A stretch of 64,000 nucleotides of DNA from Dysosmobacter acutus (lineage in GTDB: Bacteria; Bacillota; Clostridia; Oscillospirales; Oscillospiraceae), in NCBI RefSeq assembly GCF_018919205.1, contig NZ_JAHLQN010000001.1, positions 744,001-808,000 on the forward strand, read 5' to 3'. The first letter of the stretch is position 1, and each line of letters opens with the position of its first letter. The position numbers were made by a program, and so were the translations under genes. The notes below the pieces were generated by a model. The model was given only the letters and a program-made list of their open reading frames with translations, had not been told where the DNA came from and made no database searches. This document shows positions 1 to 8,674 of the stretch, piece after piece.

Positions 1-864
1 GCGGAGACCTACTACAACACCGTGTACAAATGGGTCAACGACCTGCTGGAGAGCAACCCGGATGTGGAGAAGTGGGTCATGGCACAGTTGGACGCCTCCT
101 ATCAGAACCTGCTGACCTGGCTGACCCAGAAGGTGGTGCCCCAGGCCCAGCAGCTGTTGGGCGCCGTCACCGGCGGCATTGTGTCGGTCCTGACCTTTGC
201 AAAAAATCTGCTGATCGGGCTGATTGTGTCCATCTACCTGCTGGCCACCAAGGAGGGCTGCGCCGCCAGCAGCCGCAAGATGGTCTACGCCCTGTTTTCC
301 GAAAAGCAGGCCGGATGGCTGCTCCGGGGCCTGCGCCGGGTGGACCGCATCTTCAGCGGCTTTGTCCGGGGCAAGCTGCTGGATTCGCTGATCATCGGCA
401 TCATCTGCTTCGTCTTCTCCTCCTGGTTCCAGTTCCCCTATGCCCCGCTGGTCAGCGTGGTGGTGGGCGTCACCAACGTGATCCCCTTCTTTGGGCCGTT
501 TTTGGGCGCCATCCCCAGCGCATTTCTCATTCTGCTGGTCAGCCCCATCAAGTGCCTTTATTTCATTCTCTTTGTGCTGGTGCTCCAGCAGGTGGACGGC
601 AACGTCATCGGGCCCCGGATTCTGGGGGACTCCACGGGCCTTTCCAGCTTCTGGGTGATTGTGGCGATCCTGGTGGGCGGCGGCTTTTTCGGGATTCCCG
701 GCATGTTTTTCGGTGTGCCCATTTTCGCCTGTTTGTATACCGCCGTGGGCGCGTACACCAACTATTGCCTGCGGAAAAGAGATCTTCCGGTGGACACCAC
801 CTTTTATACCTCCGATCTGCACCGGGAGCCGACTCCCGCTCCGCCTGAGGATGAAAAAAAATAG
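1..864 (+). CDS. AI-2E family transporter, 5' truncated
   Basis: The frame is open from the first base, so the N-terminal part lies outside the window; 287 residues are visible. The protein is polytopic, with hydrophobic segments, a long central helix pair and the run GVTNVIPFFGPFLGAIPS, the pore-lining signature of the AI-2E/YtvI/PerM permease family. Members are proposed exporters of small molecules or Na+/H+ antiporters, and the substrate cannot be read from sequence. The charged, proline-rich C-terminus (PAPPEDEKK) is cytosolic in the family model. It ends about 20 bases before a promoter for the next operon and is not co-transcribed with it in an obvious way. Confidence 0.85.
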   Translation, partial: AETYYNTVYKWVNDLLESNPDVEKWVMAQLDASYQNLLTWLTQKVVPQAQQLLGAVTGGIVSVLTFAKNLLIGLIVSIYLLATKEGCAASSRKMVYALFSEKQAGWLLRGLRRVDRIFSGFVRGKLLDSLIIGIICFVFSSWFQFPYAPLVSVVVGVTNVIPFFGPFLGAIPSAFLILLVSPIKCLYFILFVLVLQQVDGNVIGPRILGDSTGLSSFWVIVAILVGGGFFGIPGMFFGVPIFACLYTAVGAYTNYCLRKRDLPVDTTFYTSDLHREPTPAPPEDEKK

Positions 865-883
865 GGGAAATTTGCAAACCCTC

Positions 884-912
884 TTGCTTTTTTGAGACCA
901 CTCGTGTAAAAT
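884..912 (+). promoter_or_regulatory. Sigma-70-type promoter for the peptide ABC operon
   Basis: TTGCTT at 884-889 and TAAAAT at 907-912 with a 17-base spacer. It lies between the AI-2E gene and the binding-protein gene. The leader it would produce contains a strong GC-rich stem-loop (arms 923-935 and 944-956) without a U-run, so it is not a plain terminator. Confidence 0.5.
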
Positions 913-1014
913 TCGCGGTGTTGCCGCAGCCGGTCTTGGATCGGACCGGCTGCGGCGGCATACAATTGAATGTAGAGAACGATGTCTCCCGCTGAACGCG
1001 GGGAAAGGAGCAAG

Positions 1015-2568
1015 ATGAAGAATCTGACACGCATCGTGTCCCTTCTTCTGGCTCTTGCCATGTGCGCTGCACTCCTTGGCTGTGGAGGCGGCAGCACGGA
1101 AGCAGGTCCGGAAGCAAGCACGGACATCGGCTCTGCCGAGGATACCCCAAGTGATGAGATCACCGTGGGTATCGCTCAAGATCTGGACGACAGTCTTGAC
1201 CCGCACCTTGCGGTGTATGCAGGAACCAAGGAGATCTTGTTTAACGTATTCGAGGGGTTGGTAAAGCCCACCCCCGACGGAGAACTCGTCCCCGCGGTTG
1301 CTGAAAGCTGTGAGGTGTCCGAGGATGGAACGGTCTATACCTTTACCCTGCGTGAAGGCATCCGGTTCCACGACGGACGGGCAGTAACTGTGGACGATGT
1401 AATCGCATCCATTGAACGCTGCGCCGACGACTCGGAGGGCAAAACGCCCCTGGTCCCGGCGTTTTCTGTTATCCAGTCGGCAGTGGCCGCCGACGACCGC
1501 ACGGTCGTCATCACCATCGATCAACGCAACAATGAGTTTCTGTCCTATCTGACCACGGCAATTTTGCCCAAGGACTACACGGAGCAGGACACCGCCCCCG
1601 TGGGAACCGGCCCCTTCCGCTTTGTCTCCCGAACCGCCCAGGACTCCATTGTGCTGGAGCGCTTTGACGGCTACTGGGGCGACAAGGCGGCCCTCGGCAA
1701 GGTGACCTTTAAGATTATGGAGAGCGCGGACGCGCTGGTGCTGGCCCTGCAGGGCGGCGCCATCGACCTGTGCGCCCATCTGACGGCCAACCAGGCCGCT
1801 CAGCTTGGGGACGGGTTCAATATCCTGGAGGGCACCATGAACCTGGTCCAGGCCCTGTACCTGAACAACGCGGAAAAGCCCTTTGACAACCAGCTGGTAC
1901 GGCAGGCCCTCAGCTATGCCGTGGATCCCCAGCAGGTGATGGATATGATTGCCGACGGCCACGGCAAAGAGGTGGGCAGCTCCATGTACCCGGCATTCGC
2001 CAAGTATTTTGTGGAGGAGCTCAACGACTACTATACCTGTGATCCCGCTAAAGCAAGGGAGCTTCTGGCTCAGGCAGGGTATCCGGATGGGTTCGAAATG
2101 ACCATTACCGTGCCGTCCAACTACCAGCCCCATGTGGATACGGCCCAGGTGCTGGTGGAGCAGCTGAAAGCGGTGGGAGTCACCGCAACCATCGAGCGGG
2201 TGGACTGGGGAACCTGGGTGTCCCGGGTTTACACCGACCGCCAGTTCCAGTCCACGGTGGTGGGCGTGGATGCCGCCAATATGACGGCCCGGGCCATGTT
2301 AGAGCGCTTTACCAGCAACGCCAGCGACAACTTTATCAACTATAAGAACCCCGAGTACGATCAGCTCTTCGCCCAGGCCATAACCGCCGGGGACGATCAG
2401 GAGCAGACGGAGCTCTACAGGCAGATGGAGACGGTGCTCACCGAGACCGCGGCCAACGCCTACATCCAGGATATGGCGGACCTGGTGGCCATTTCCAAGG
2501 ACCTGGAGGGCTACCGGTTTTATCCCATCTATGTGATGGACCTGTCTACTGTGGGCTACGCGGGATAA
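1015..2568 (+). CDS. Peptide/nickel ABC transporter substrate-binding lipoprotein
   Basis: This is a 517-residue extracellular solute-binding protein of family 5 (DppA/OppA/NikA). The ATG at 1015 is preferred over one at 982 because GAAAGGAG sits seven bases before it and it begins a clean signal peptide ending in the lipobox LLGC, with Cys23 as the lipidation site. The mature protein has the family layout: an N-terminal strand GIAQDLDDSLDPH, the central YTFTLREGIRFHDG and GTGPFRF motifs, and a C-terminal LNNAEKPFDN-LVRQALSYA region. It delivers substrate to the two permeases downstream. Peptide versus nickel specificity is not decided by sequence; I see no clear Ni-binding signature. Confidence 0.92.
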   Translation: MKNLTRIVSLLLALAMCAALLGCGGGSTEAGPEASTDIGSAEDTPSDEITVGIAQDLDDSLDPHLAVYAGTKEILFNVFEGLVKPTPDGELVPAVAESCEVSEDGTVYTFTLREGIRFHDGRAVTVDDVIASIERCADDSEGKTPLVPAFSVIQSAVAADDRTVVITIDQRNNEFLSYLTTAILPKDYTEQDTAPVGTGPFRFVSRTAQDSIVLERFDGYWGDKAALGKVTFKIMESADALVLALQGGAIDLCAHLTANQAAQLGDGFNILEGTMNLVQALYLNNAEKPFDNQLVRQALSYAVDPQQVMDMIADGHGKEVGSSMYPAFAKYFVEELNDYYTCDPAKARELLAQAGYPDGFEMTITVPSNYQPHVDTAQVLVEQLKAVGVTATIERVDWGTWVSRVYTDRQFQSTVVGVDAANMTARAMLERFTSNASDNFINYKNPEYDQLFAQAITAGDDQEQTELYRQMETVLTETAANAYIQDMADLVAISKDLEGYRFYPIYVMDLSTVGYAG

Positions 2569-2586
2569 TTTGAGGAGGCGACGACC

Positions 2587-3540
2587 ATGAAACATGCGGC
2601 GCGCAAGCTTGCCATGCTGCTCATCACCATGGTGGCCGTCTCCTTTTTTGCCTTTTTGGCCTTCCAGGTCCTCTCCGGCGACCCGGCCACCCAGATGTTA
2701 GGCACTCAGGCCACGCCGGAGAAGGTGGCCGAGCTGCGCCATGAGATGGGGCTGGACCGGCCCTTCCTCACGCGCTACGGCGAATGGCTGGCCGGTTTTT
2801 TCACCGGTAATCTGGGCACCTCCTACAGCTACAGCGTGCCGGTGGCGGAGCTGGTGGGCCAGAAGCTGCCGGTGACGGCTGTGCTGACGGCCATGGCCTT
2901 TTTGATGATCGCGGGGCTCTCAGTGCCCCTTGGCATCTTCTCCGGTCGCCGTCACGGCGGCGCGGTGGACCGGGGGCTGACGGTGCTGAACCAGATTGTC
3001 ATGGCGGTGCCGCCCTTTTTCACCGGGATTTTGTTCACCTGGCTCTTCGGCCTGGTGCTGCACTGGTTCACCCCCGGCGGATACGTGCCGTGGAGTGAAA
3101 GCCGCTCCGGCTTTCTGGGCTACCTTGTTTTGCCGGCCCTCTCCATCGCATTGCCCCGGGCGGCGATGTGCGTGCGGATGATGCGCGGCACCATCCTTGC
3201 GGAGCTGCATAAGGACTATGTGCGCACCACAATCTCCCGGGGCGGTGACAGCCGCTATCTCCTGTACCGCCATGTGCTGAAAAATTCCGCCGTGCCTCTT
3301 GTGACCTTCCTGGCCCAGACCATGGCGGAGATCGCCGCGGGCAGCGTGGTGGTGGAGCAGGTCTTCGCCATTCCGGGGCTGGGGAGACTCCTTTTGGGCT
3401 CCATCTCCGGCCGGGACTTCCCCGTGGCCCAGGCCATCGTGGTGCTGATCGCCTTCTGGGTGGTGGCGGTGAACACGGCCGCGGACCTCATCAACCAGCG
3501 CGTCGACCCCCGGCTGAGACTGGAGGCGGATCATGAATAG
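2587..3540 (+). CDS. ABC transporter permease, DppB/NikB type
   Basis: A 317-residue inner-membrane permease with an N-terminal helix, five further hydrophobic segments and the cytoplasmic coupling region SRGGDSRYLLYRHVLKN. The C-terminal motif VVVEQVFAIPGLGRLLL is typical of the BPD_transp_1 domain in dipeptide systems. It starts 18 bases after the binding-protein stop, behind GAGGAGG. It forms the transmembrane channel as a heterodimer with the next gene's product, whose start overlaps its end by 8 bases, consistent with translational coupling. Confidence 0.92.
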   Translation: MKHAARKLAMLLITMVAVSFFAFLAFQVLSGDPATQMLGTQATPEKVAELRHEMGLDRPFLTRYGEWLAGFFTGNLGTSYSYSVPVAELVGQKLPVTAVLTAMAFLMIAGLSVPLGIFSGRRHGGAVDRGLTVLNQIVMAVPPFFTGILFTWLFGLVLHWFTPGGYVPWSESRSGFLGYLVLPALSIALPRAAMCVRMMRGTILAELHKDYVRTTISRGGDSRYLLYRHVLKNSAVPLVTFLAQTMAEIAAGSVVVEQVFAIPGLGRLLLGSISGRDFPVAQAIVVLIAFWVVAVNTAADLINQRVDPRLRLEADHE

Positions 3541-4342
3541 ACGCAAGACCCAGCACTACCTCTTCTGGGGAGTGACCCTTACCGGCGTGCTGCTGGCGCT
3601 TTTTGTCATCGGCTATTTCTGGACGCCCTATGACCCCGCGGCCATGAACGGGACGGAGAAGAACCTGGCTCCTTCGCTCCGCCACCTCTTCGGCACGGAC
3701 CTCTTCGGACGGGACATCTTCAGCCGCGTGCTCAAGGGCGGCGGCACCACGCTCTTTGTGGCGCTGTGCGCCCTGGCCATCGGCGGCGGCGTGGGGGTCA
3801 CATTGGGCGCATTTACCGGGTATTTCGGCGGCTGGCTGGACCGGGGGCTGATGCGGCTCAACGACGTGATCACCGCCTTTCCAAGCATATTGCTGGCATT
3901 GGTGCTGATTTCCGTGCTGGGCCCGGGAAAAATCAATCTGATCTTAGCACTGGGGATTGTCTTCATCCCAAGCTATGCCCGCATGTCCCGCTCGGCCTTT
4001 GCCGCCTGCCGGGATAAAAACTATGTGATCAGCGCCCGGCTGATGGGGGCACACAGCGGGAGAATCCTCCTCAGGCACATCCTGCCCAACACAGGGGCGG
4101 TGCTGCTGCCCGCCGTCACCATCGGATTCAACAACGTGGTGCTTGCGGAGGCGTCCATGAGCTATTTGGGGATTGGCATCACGCTGCCGGATACCTCCCT
4201 GGGCTACATGCTCTCCGACTCTCAGCAGTACCTTTCCGCCTCACCCTGGTATGCCCTGTGCACCGGAGGCACCATTGTGCTTTTGATTCTGGGCGTGGGT
4301 CTCATCGGCGAGGGACTGCAGCGCAGGGGCAGAGAGGGATAG
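3533..4342 (+). CDS. ABC transporter permease, DppC/NikC type
   Basis: A 269-residue partner permease. It has the short periplasmic N-terminal part of DppC proteins (HLFGTDLFGRDIFSRVL), five core helices and the coupling motif ISARLMGAHSGRILLRHILPN, followed by EASMSYLGIGI. The gene overlaps the upstream permease by 8 bases and is followed 32 bases later by the first ATPase, so all five genes from 1015 to 5885 are read as one operon. The family normally has an extra N-terminal helix, and one is present here at residues 10-30. Confidence 0.92.
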   Translation: MNRRKTQHYLFWGVTLTGVLLALFVIGYFWTPYDPAAMNGTEKNLAPSLRHLFGTDLFGRDIFSRVLKGGGTTLFVALCALAIGGGVGVTLGAFTGYFGGWLDRGLMRLNDVITAFPSILLALVLISVLGPGKINLILALGIVFIPSYARMSRSAFAACRDKNYVISARLMGAHSGRILLRHILPNTGAVLLPAVTIGFNNVVLAEASMSYLGIGITLPDTSLGYMLSDSQQYLSASPWYALCTGGTIVLLILGVGLIGEGLQRRGREG

Positions 4343-4374
4343 CGTCCCTGTGAGCTGAAACGGGAGGTGGAGAA

Positions 4375-5160
4375 ATGCTGAAAATTGAAGACCTGCACGT
4401 CAAGTTCCATGCCCGGGACCGCCAGGCCGTGGGCGGGATCAGCTTCTCCATTGAGGACGGGGAGATTCTGGGCCTGGTGGGGGAATCCGGCTCCGGCAAG
4501 TCCGTGACAGCCATGACGGCGGCGGGCCTTTTGAACCGGGAGAAGGCGGACGCCTGGGGCCGCGTCCTGTTGGACGGCACCGATCTTTTGACCCTGAATG
4601 AACAGCAGATGCGCCGCCTGAGGGGCAGGGAGATCGGCGTGGTCTTTCAGGAACCCCAAAGCTGCATGGACCCGCTGATGAAGGTGGGACCCCAGGTGGA
4701 GGAGGCGCTGCGCATCCACACCGACGCCTCTCCCGCCGAGCGGCGCCAGGCGGCCCTTCGCGCCCTGGAGCAGGTGGAGCTTGGCGATGTGGAAACCGTG
4801 TACGGCAAGTACCCCCATGAGCTCTCCGGCGGGCAGCTCCAGCGGGCCATGATCGCCGCGGCCATTTTGACCCGGCCCAAGCTGCTGCTGTTGGATGAGC
4901 CCACCACGGCCCTGGACGTGACCACCCAGTCCCAGATTCTGGAGCTTTTGAAAAAGCTGAACCGGGAGCAGGGCATCTCCATGCTGTTCATCTCCCACAA
5001 TCTGCAGGTGGTGCGCAGGCTGTGCTCCCGTGTGGTGGTGATGCAGCGCGGCCATATTGTGGAGGCGGGGGAGACGGAGCGGATTTACGCCAGTCCCCGG
5101 GACGCCTATACCCAAAAACTGATCGCCGCTATCCCGAGGCGGGAGAGGAGGGAGCCGTGA
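4375..5160 (+). CDS. ABC transporter ATPase, DppD/NikD type
   Basis: A 261-residue cytosolic nucleotide-binding subunit with Walker A GESGSGKS near residue 39, signature LSGGQLQR, Walker [14 protein letters not shown] and the switch histidine in [10 protein letters not shown]. It pairs with the next ATPase to power import. GGGAGGTGGAGAA precedes the ATG. It lacks an extended C-terminal oligopeptide-transporter tail, which fits the shorter NikD-like members. Its TGA stop overlaps the GTG start of the next gene (GTGA). Confidence 0.92.
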   Translation: MLKIEDLHVKFHARDRQAVGGISFSIEDGEILGLVGESGSGKSVTAMTAAGLLNREKADAWGRVLLDGTDLLTLNEQQMRRLRGREIGVVFQEPQSCMDPLMKVGPQVEEALRIHTDASPAERRQAALRALEQVELGDVETVYGKYPHELSGGQLQRAMIAAAILTRPKLLLLDEPTTALDVTTQSQILELLKKLNREQGISMLFISHNLQVVRRLCSRVVVMQRGHIVEAGETERIYASPRDAYTQKLIAAIPRRERREP

Positions 5161-5885
5161 ACAAGGAATTGGTGCTGAAGGTGGACCATGTGTTCAGCAG
5201 CTACCGCCGCCGCGGCTTCTCCCGCAGCCGACAGGAGGTGCTGCGGGACGTGTCGTTTACCGTCAGCCAGGGGGAAATTCTGGGTCTGGTAGGAGAGTCC
5301 GGCTCCGGCAAGTCCACGTTGGCCAGGGTGATTTTGGGCCTGGTCCGCCCGGACGCGGGGGAAGTGATCCACTACACCAAGCGGCCCCAGATGATCTTTC
5401 AGGACCCCTACAGCTCCCTGAACCCTGCAAGGACGGTGGAGTGGATTCTGGAGGAGCCGCTGCGCATCTATGGCAAGTATGACGCATCGGAGCGGCGCCG
5501 CAGGGTGCGGGACATCCTGAACCGGGTGGAGTTGGGAGAGGAGGTGCTGGGGTCCAGCCCCTCCGAGCTCTCCGGAGGCCAGCGCCAGCGGGTGTCCATT
5601 GCCGTGGCGCTGATCCAGCGGCCCCGGTTTTTGATTGCCGATGAGCCGGTCTCGGCCCTGGATGTGACCATCCAGGCCCAGATTATAGGGCTGCTGCGGG
5701 ACCTGCGCCGGGAGCTGAACCTCAGCTTCCTCTTTGTCTCCCACGACCTCAATGTGGTCTACCAGCTGTGCGACAGGGTGCTGGTGATGGAAAACGGCGC
5801 CGTTGTGGAGGAGGGCCTGGTGGACGAGCTCTTTGACCACCCGCGGCACCCCTACACGAAACAGCTGCTGGCGGCGGCCCAATAA
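5157..5885 (+). CDS. ABC transporter ATPase, DppF/NikE type
   Basis: A 242-residue second ATPase with Walker [10 protein letters not shown], signature LSGGQRQR, Walker [11 protein letters not shown] and a C-terminal [16 protein letters not shown], the conserved end of DppF/NikE proteins. The GTG at 5157 is chosen because it overlaps the previous stop (GTGA) and has GGAGAGGAGG just upstream; longer upstream reading in this frame is only the shadow of the previous ATPase. It is slightly short for the family. An intrinsic terminator follows at once. Confidence 0.9.
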   Translation: MNKELVLKVDHVFSSYRRRGFSRSRQEVLRDVSFTVSQGEILGLVGESGSGKSTLARVILGLVRPDAGEVIHYTKRPQMIFQDPYSSLNPARTVEWILEEPLRIYGKYDASERRRRVRDILNRVELGEEVLGSSPSELSGGQRQRVSIAVALIQRPRFLIADEPVSALDVTIQAQIIGLLRDLRRELNLSFLFVSHDLNVVYQLCDRVLVMENGAVVEEGLVDELFDHPRHPYTKQLLAAAQ

Positions 5886-5894
5886 AAACCCACG

Positions 5895-5931
5895 AAAAAG
5901 GACGGAGCCTGACTCAGGCTCCATCCTTTTT
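5895..5931. terminator. Bidirectional intrinsic terminator
   Basis: A hairpin with arms GGACGGAGCCTGA and TCAGGCTCCATCC, flanked by A5 on the left and T5 on the right, so it can stop both the plus-strand ABC operon and the convergent minus-strand permease genes. The stop codon of the latter lies inside the right arm. Confidence 0.85.
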
Positions 5932-6294
5932 GTCCTTCTGAAAGCTCTTCCAGAGCATATTTGCACCCACATAGAGCAGGAATAGGCCAAAGGGCTTGCG
6001 CAGCAGCTCCACATCCACGGCGGTGGCGATCCAGGAGCACGCCAGCGCCGCCGCCACGCCCCAGGGGGCCGCGGCGCGGATGGTGGGCTTATCCAAAAAG
6101 TCGTTTTTCCAGTGGGAGTACAGCGCCGCGGCGGCGGTGGGCAGGAAAAACAGGAGGTTGATGCCCTGGGCGGTCTGTTGGGGCACGTCCAAAAAGAGGG
6201 TCATCAAAAGCAGCAGCAGCGTGCCGCCGCCGATCCCCCAGGAGGAGACCATCCCCGTGAAGGCGCCGCACAGGGCCGGCAGCACCCACTTCAC
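5914..6294 (-). CDS. TSUP (TauE/SafE) family half-protein, C-terminal half
   Basis: A 126-residue membrane protein with about four hydrophobic segments. It carries the TauE/SafE repeat signature GAFTGMVSSWGIGGG, then LDVPQQTAQGINLLFFLP. Full-length TSUP permeases (sulfite, sulfoacetate or thiosulfate export/import) are about 250 residues with two such repeats; this is one repeat. The GTG at 6294 overlaps the stop of the upstream half (GTGA), so the halves are co-translated. The two probably assemble into one permease. The substrate is unknown. Confidence 0.8.
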   Translation of the reverse strand: MKWVLPALCGAFTGMVSSWGIGGGTLLLLLMTLFLDVPQQTAQGINLLFFLPTAAAALYSHWKNDFLDKPTIRAAAPWGVAAALACSWIATAVDVELLRKPFGLFLLYVGANMLWKSFQKDKKDGA

Positions 6295-6638
6295 AGGAGG
6301 TAGCGCACGCCGCCGTAGAGCAGGAACAGCCCAAAGGCCCGCCGCAGCCAGATGGTGGGGATTTTCCCGTAAAACCGGCCGCCCACAAAGCCGCCCACCG
6401 CCCCGCCCGCCAGATAGGGCAGCGCGGTCAGGAAGGAAAGCCCCCCGCGTAAAAAGTACACGGCCGCCGATACACAGCAGATAGGCAGGATCACCGCCAC
6501 ACAGGTGGCGAAGAGCCGCCGGTCCTTCAGCTGGCCCGACAAGAGAGGTAAAAAGATCATGCCGCCTCCGCCGCCGAAAAGTCCGTTCACCGCCCCCGCG
6601 GATGCTCCCGCCAGCCGGGCCTTCCACACATCGCTCAA
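6291..6638 (-). CDS. TSUP (TauE/SafE) family half-protein, N-terminal half
   Basis: A 115-residue membrane protein holding the other TSUP repeat: GASAGAVNGLFGGGGGM near the start, then YLAGGAVGGFVGGRFYG. I place the start at TTG 6638 because GGAGG lies eight bases upstream; a GTG nearer to the Shine-Dalgarno is too close. Together with the next gene it equals one full-length TauE/SafE permease. Whether this is a native two-gene form or a split gene is discussed in the findings. Confidence 0.75.
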   Translation of the reverse strand: MSDVWKARLAGASAGAVNGLFGGGGGMIFLPLLSGQLKDRRLFATCVAVILPICCVSAAVYFLRGGLSFLTALPYLAGGAVGGFVGGRFYGKIPTIWLRRAFGLFLLYGGVRYLL

Positions 6639-6755
6639 TGCGTTCACCTCCAGACTATGTAGGCGGGGCGAAGAGGTATGTTCTGCGGGAGAAGGCGTGA
6701 AAGAAGGGAAGGTCTCTGCTTTCACGCACACTCTCCCGCTGTCGGAAAAGGACAG

Positions 6756-6947
6756 TTACTTCAGCTTGAAGCTCTTGCAGTCGGTGCACTGGTTCTCAGT
6801 GGGGTTGCCCTCGTGGGTGCCCACCATAATGGAATCCAGGCCGCAGTAGTCGGCTTCCTGGCAGTGGTTGGCGCAGTTGTTCACGGTGCACTTGATGCTG
6901 GTGTTGGGAGTGCAGGCGCAGCCGCCGTTGGTGCAATCTTTCGTCAT
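6756..6947 (-). CDS. DUF1540 cysteine-rich small protein
   Basis: A 63-residue protein with nine cysteines, starting CTNGGCAC and ending QCTDCKSFKL, the pattern of DUF1540 proteins of Clostridia. These are presumed metal-binding peptides of unknown function and are sometimes noted among sporulation-expressed genes. The ATG at 6947 is selected over an in-frame upstream start because AGGAGGAACC sits just before it. It stands alone between the TSUP pair and the anti-sigma gene. Confidence 0.8.
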   Translation of the reverse strand: MTKDCTNGGCACTPNTSIKCTVNNCANHCQEADYCGLDSIMVGTHEGNPTENQCTDCKSFKLK

Positions 6948-7052
6948 GGAAGGTTCCTCCTGAAGAAAATGTTTTGGCTTTCGCCAAAGCATAGTCTGTG
7001 CGCAGACGGTCAAAATATGCGCGTCAAAAATCGATTGTCAGGATCGCCGCGC

Positions 7053-8033
7053 TCATCGTTCCACCGCCAAAAGGCTGTTCAGCTCCGCGCACTCCTCCAA
7101 GCTGAGATCAAAAAAGCTGTTGTGGATGGAGAGCGACCGCACCGCCGGATTGTAGAGAAGATACAGCTGATCGCCGTTTTTCAGATGGAGGAGCAGCTGC
7201 CGCTGATGGCCGTTCCACAGCTTGTGGGCCCGGTCGTAGATGGTCCAGTCGTTTTTGTCCAGCCCGTCGTAGTGCATGGAATCCCCGTTCAGATAAACCT
7301 CCCGGGTGCCGTAGGTCTCATACCATAAATCCGCAAAACGCTGTTCGTGGGCCTCGGCGCCCATGTCCTCCCGTCCGGAAAAGAGGTCCAACAAAAATGA
7401 GATGTCCTCCTTGATGGAGAGGACAATCACCGGGAGGTCGCCGCCGGTGGTCACTTCAATGGACTGTACCGAGTCTGGACTGATGCCGTAGGCGTCGAAA
7501 ATCTCCGTGGAGGACGCGCCGGACTCCGACACGTCGGTTCTCCAGGCAAAGACGAAGTAGCCGTAGCGTCCTTGGGCGATCTCCGCCACGCAGATGCGGT
7601 CGTTGTCCGGAAGGGATGCCCAGCGGTAGACGGCCGCGCCCACAAGGGCGGGATCGTCGCTCTGCCCGGCATAGCCGATCCGTTGGCCAAGGTCCGCTTC
7701 CGTCGGCGGGAAGCGATGTTCCTCCGCCAGCCCCACGGCGTCCTCAGGCACCAAGCCGAACTCCTTGCGCTGCTCAAAGGTGATGGGAAGGTAGAGCCGG
7801 TCGTTCAGGACAAAGCCGTACACCGCCTCCGCCGTTGCGGAGCCGGCGGAGGAAGAAGCGGCGGTCTGGAAGGGAAGCTTGCCTCCGCCGAACACCGCCG
7901 CGGCCAGCAGGAGGAGGCAGGCGGCAAGGGCCGCCATGCGGAAGGCCCGGGGCTTTTTTTCATAGGAGGCGGCCTCGGCGATGTGGGCGGAGCTCAAAAA
8001 GCCCATGGCCTCCGCCAAATCAGTTCGATCCAT
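7053..8033 (-). CDS. Single-pass membrane protein, probable anti-sigma factor for the adjacent ECF sigma
   Basis: A 326-residue protein with a short N-terminal cytosolic part (about 35 residues), one transmembrane segment (AALAACLLLLAAAVFGGG) and a long extracytoplasmic domain of about 270 residues. Its gene overlaps the end of the ECF sigma gene by 14 bases. The topology and coupling match anti-sigma factors, but I do not see a zinc-binding ZAS motif. The outer domain has two parts separated near the sequence FSGREDMG; I do not recognise a named fold. The anti-sigma role is an inference from context. Confidence 0.6.
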   Translation of the reverse strand: MDRTDLAEAMGFLSSAHIAEAASYEKKPRAFRMAALAACLLLLAAAVFGGGKLPFQTAASSSAGSATAEAVYGFVLNDRLYLPITFEQRKEFGLVPEDAVGLAEEHRFPPTEADLGQRIGYAGQSDDPALVGAAVYRWASLPDNDRICVAEIAQGRYGYFVFAWRTDVSESGASSTEIFDAYGISPDSVQSIEVTTGGDLPVIVLSIKEDISFLLDLFSGREDMGAEAHEQRFADLWYETYGTREVYLNGDSMHYDGLDKNDWTIYDRAHKLWNGHQRQLLLHLKNGDQLYLLYNPAVRSLSIHNSFFDLSLEECAELNSLLAVER

Positions 8034-8583
8034 CGTATACCCCCTGCTCCGTCAGATGATGCCGCAGCTTTTCCCGAATGCGGGAAAGCCGGACGGACAC
8101 ATTGTTTTTCGAGATGTGAAAGGCCATGGACAGCTCCTCCACAGAGTCGCCGAACCAGTACCGGCGCACAAAGAGCACCCGGCTCTCCCGGTCGATCGTA
8201 TCCAAAAAGCGGTCGATCTCCCGGCCCAACTCCCTTGCCGCCCAGAGCCTCTCCGTGGAACAGGCTCCCAGAGTCTCCGCCAGCTCCTCCATGGAGCGGT
8301 CAAAGGAACTGTCCCGCTTGCGGGCCGAATTGTCCCTCCGCCTTTTCAGCGACAGATTCCGGCACACAGCGCACACATAGGCGCAGAGCGGGTCGGGCCT
8401 CTTGGGCGGGATGGCGTTCCAGAGGGCCAGATACGTGTCATTGACACACTCCTGGGCGTCCTCCCCGCTTGGCAGCAGGTTGGACGCGATGCGGCGCAGC
8501 AGTGCGCCGTATTTGGCGGCCAGCTCCTCCACCGCCCGCTCCGACCGCTCGAACAGCAGCGCGATGATCTGCGTGTCCTCCAT
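8020..8583 (-). CDS. ECF-type RNA polymerase sigma factor
   Basis: A 187-residue sigma-70 family protein. Region 2 spans about residues 15-85 (ECVNDTYLALWNAIPP, then CAYVCAVCRNLSLKRRR). Region 4 spans about residues 130-180 with the helix-turn-helix SVEELSMAFHISKNNVSVR and the tail LSRIREKLRHHL. No region 1.1 or 3 is present, so this is an extracytoplasmic-function sigma. The start has GGGAGGTGGAACC upstream. It is co-translated with the membrane protein that follows, its likely regulator. The signal and regulon are unknown. Confidence 0.88.
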   Translation of the reverse strand: MEDTQIIALLFERSERAVEELAAKYGALLRRIASNLLPSGEDAQECVNDTYLALWNAIPPKRPDPLCAYVCAVCRNLSLKRRRDNSARKRDSSFDRSMEELAETLGACSTERLWAARELGREIDRFLDTIDRESRVLFVRRYWFGDSVEELSMAFHISKNNVSVRLSRIREKLRHHLTEQGVYDGSN

Positions 8584-8634
8584 GGTTCCACCTCCCTCTA
8601 TACAGATAACTACCGGTTGGAAGGCCGATCTTAC

Positions 8635-8670
8635 AAAAAAAGCCGGCGGCTTATTTTCAGCCGCCGGCGG
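8635..8670 (-). terminator. Intrinsic terminator of mgtE
   Basis: A perfect 10-bp GC stem (8642-8651 with 8659-8668) followed on the minus strand by T7, starting seven bases after the mgtE stop. Confidence 0.85.
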
Positions 8671-8674
8671 TTTG

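Noticed and set aside
924..956. Terminator before the peptide ABC operon
   Set aside because: The stem is strong but has no U-run and lies downstream of a good promoter, so it is described only as a leader hairpin.
1015..5885. Assignment of the ABC operon specifically to nickel
   Set aside because: The permease and ATPase sequences fit both Nik and Dpp types, and no nickel-binding feature or nickel riboswitch is visible.
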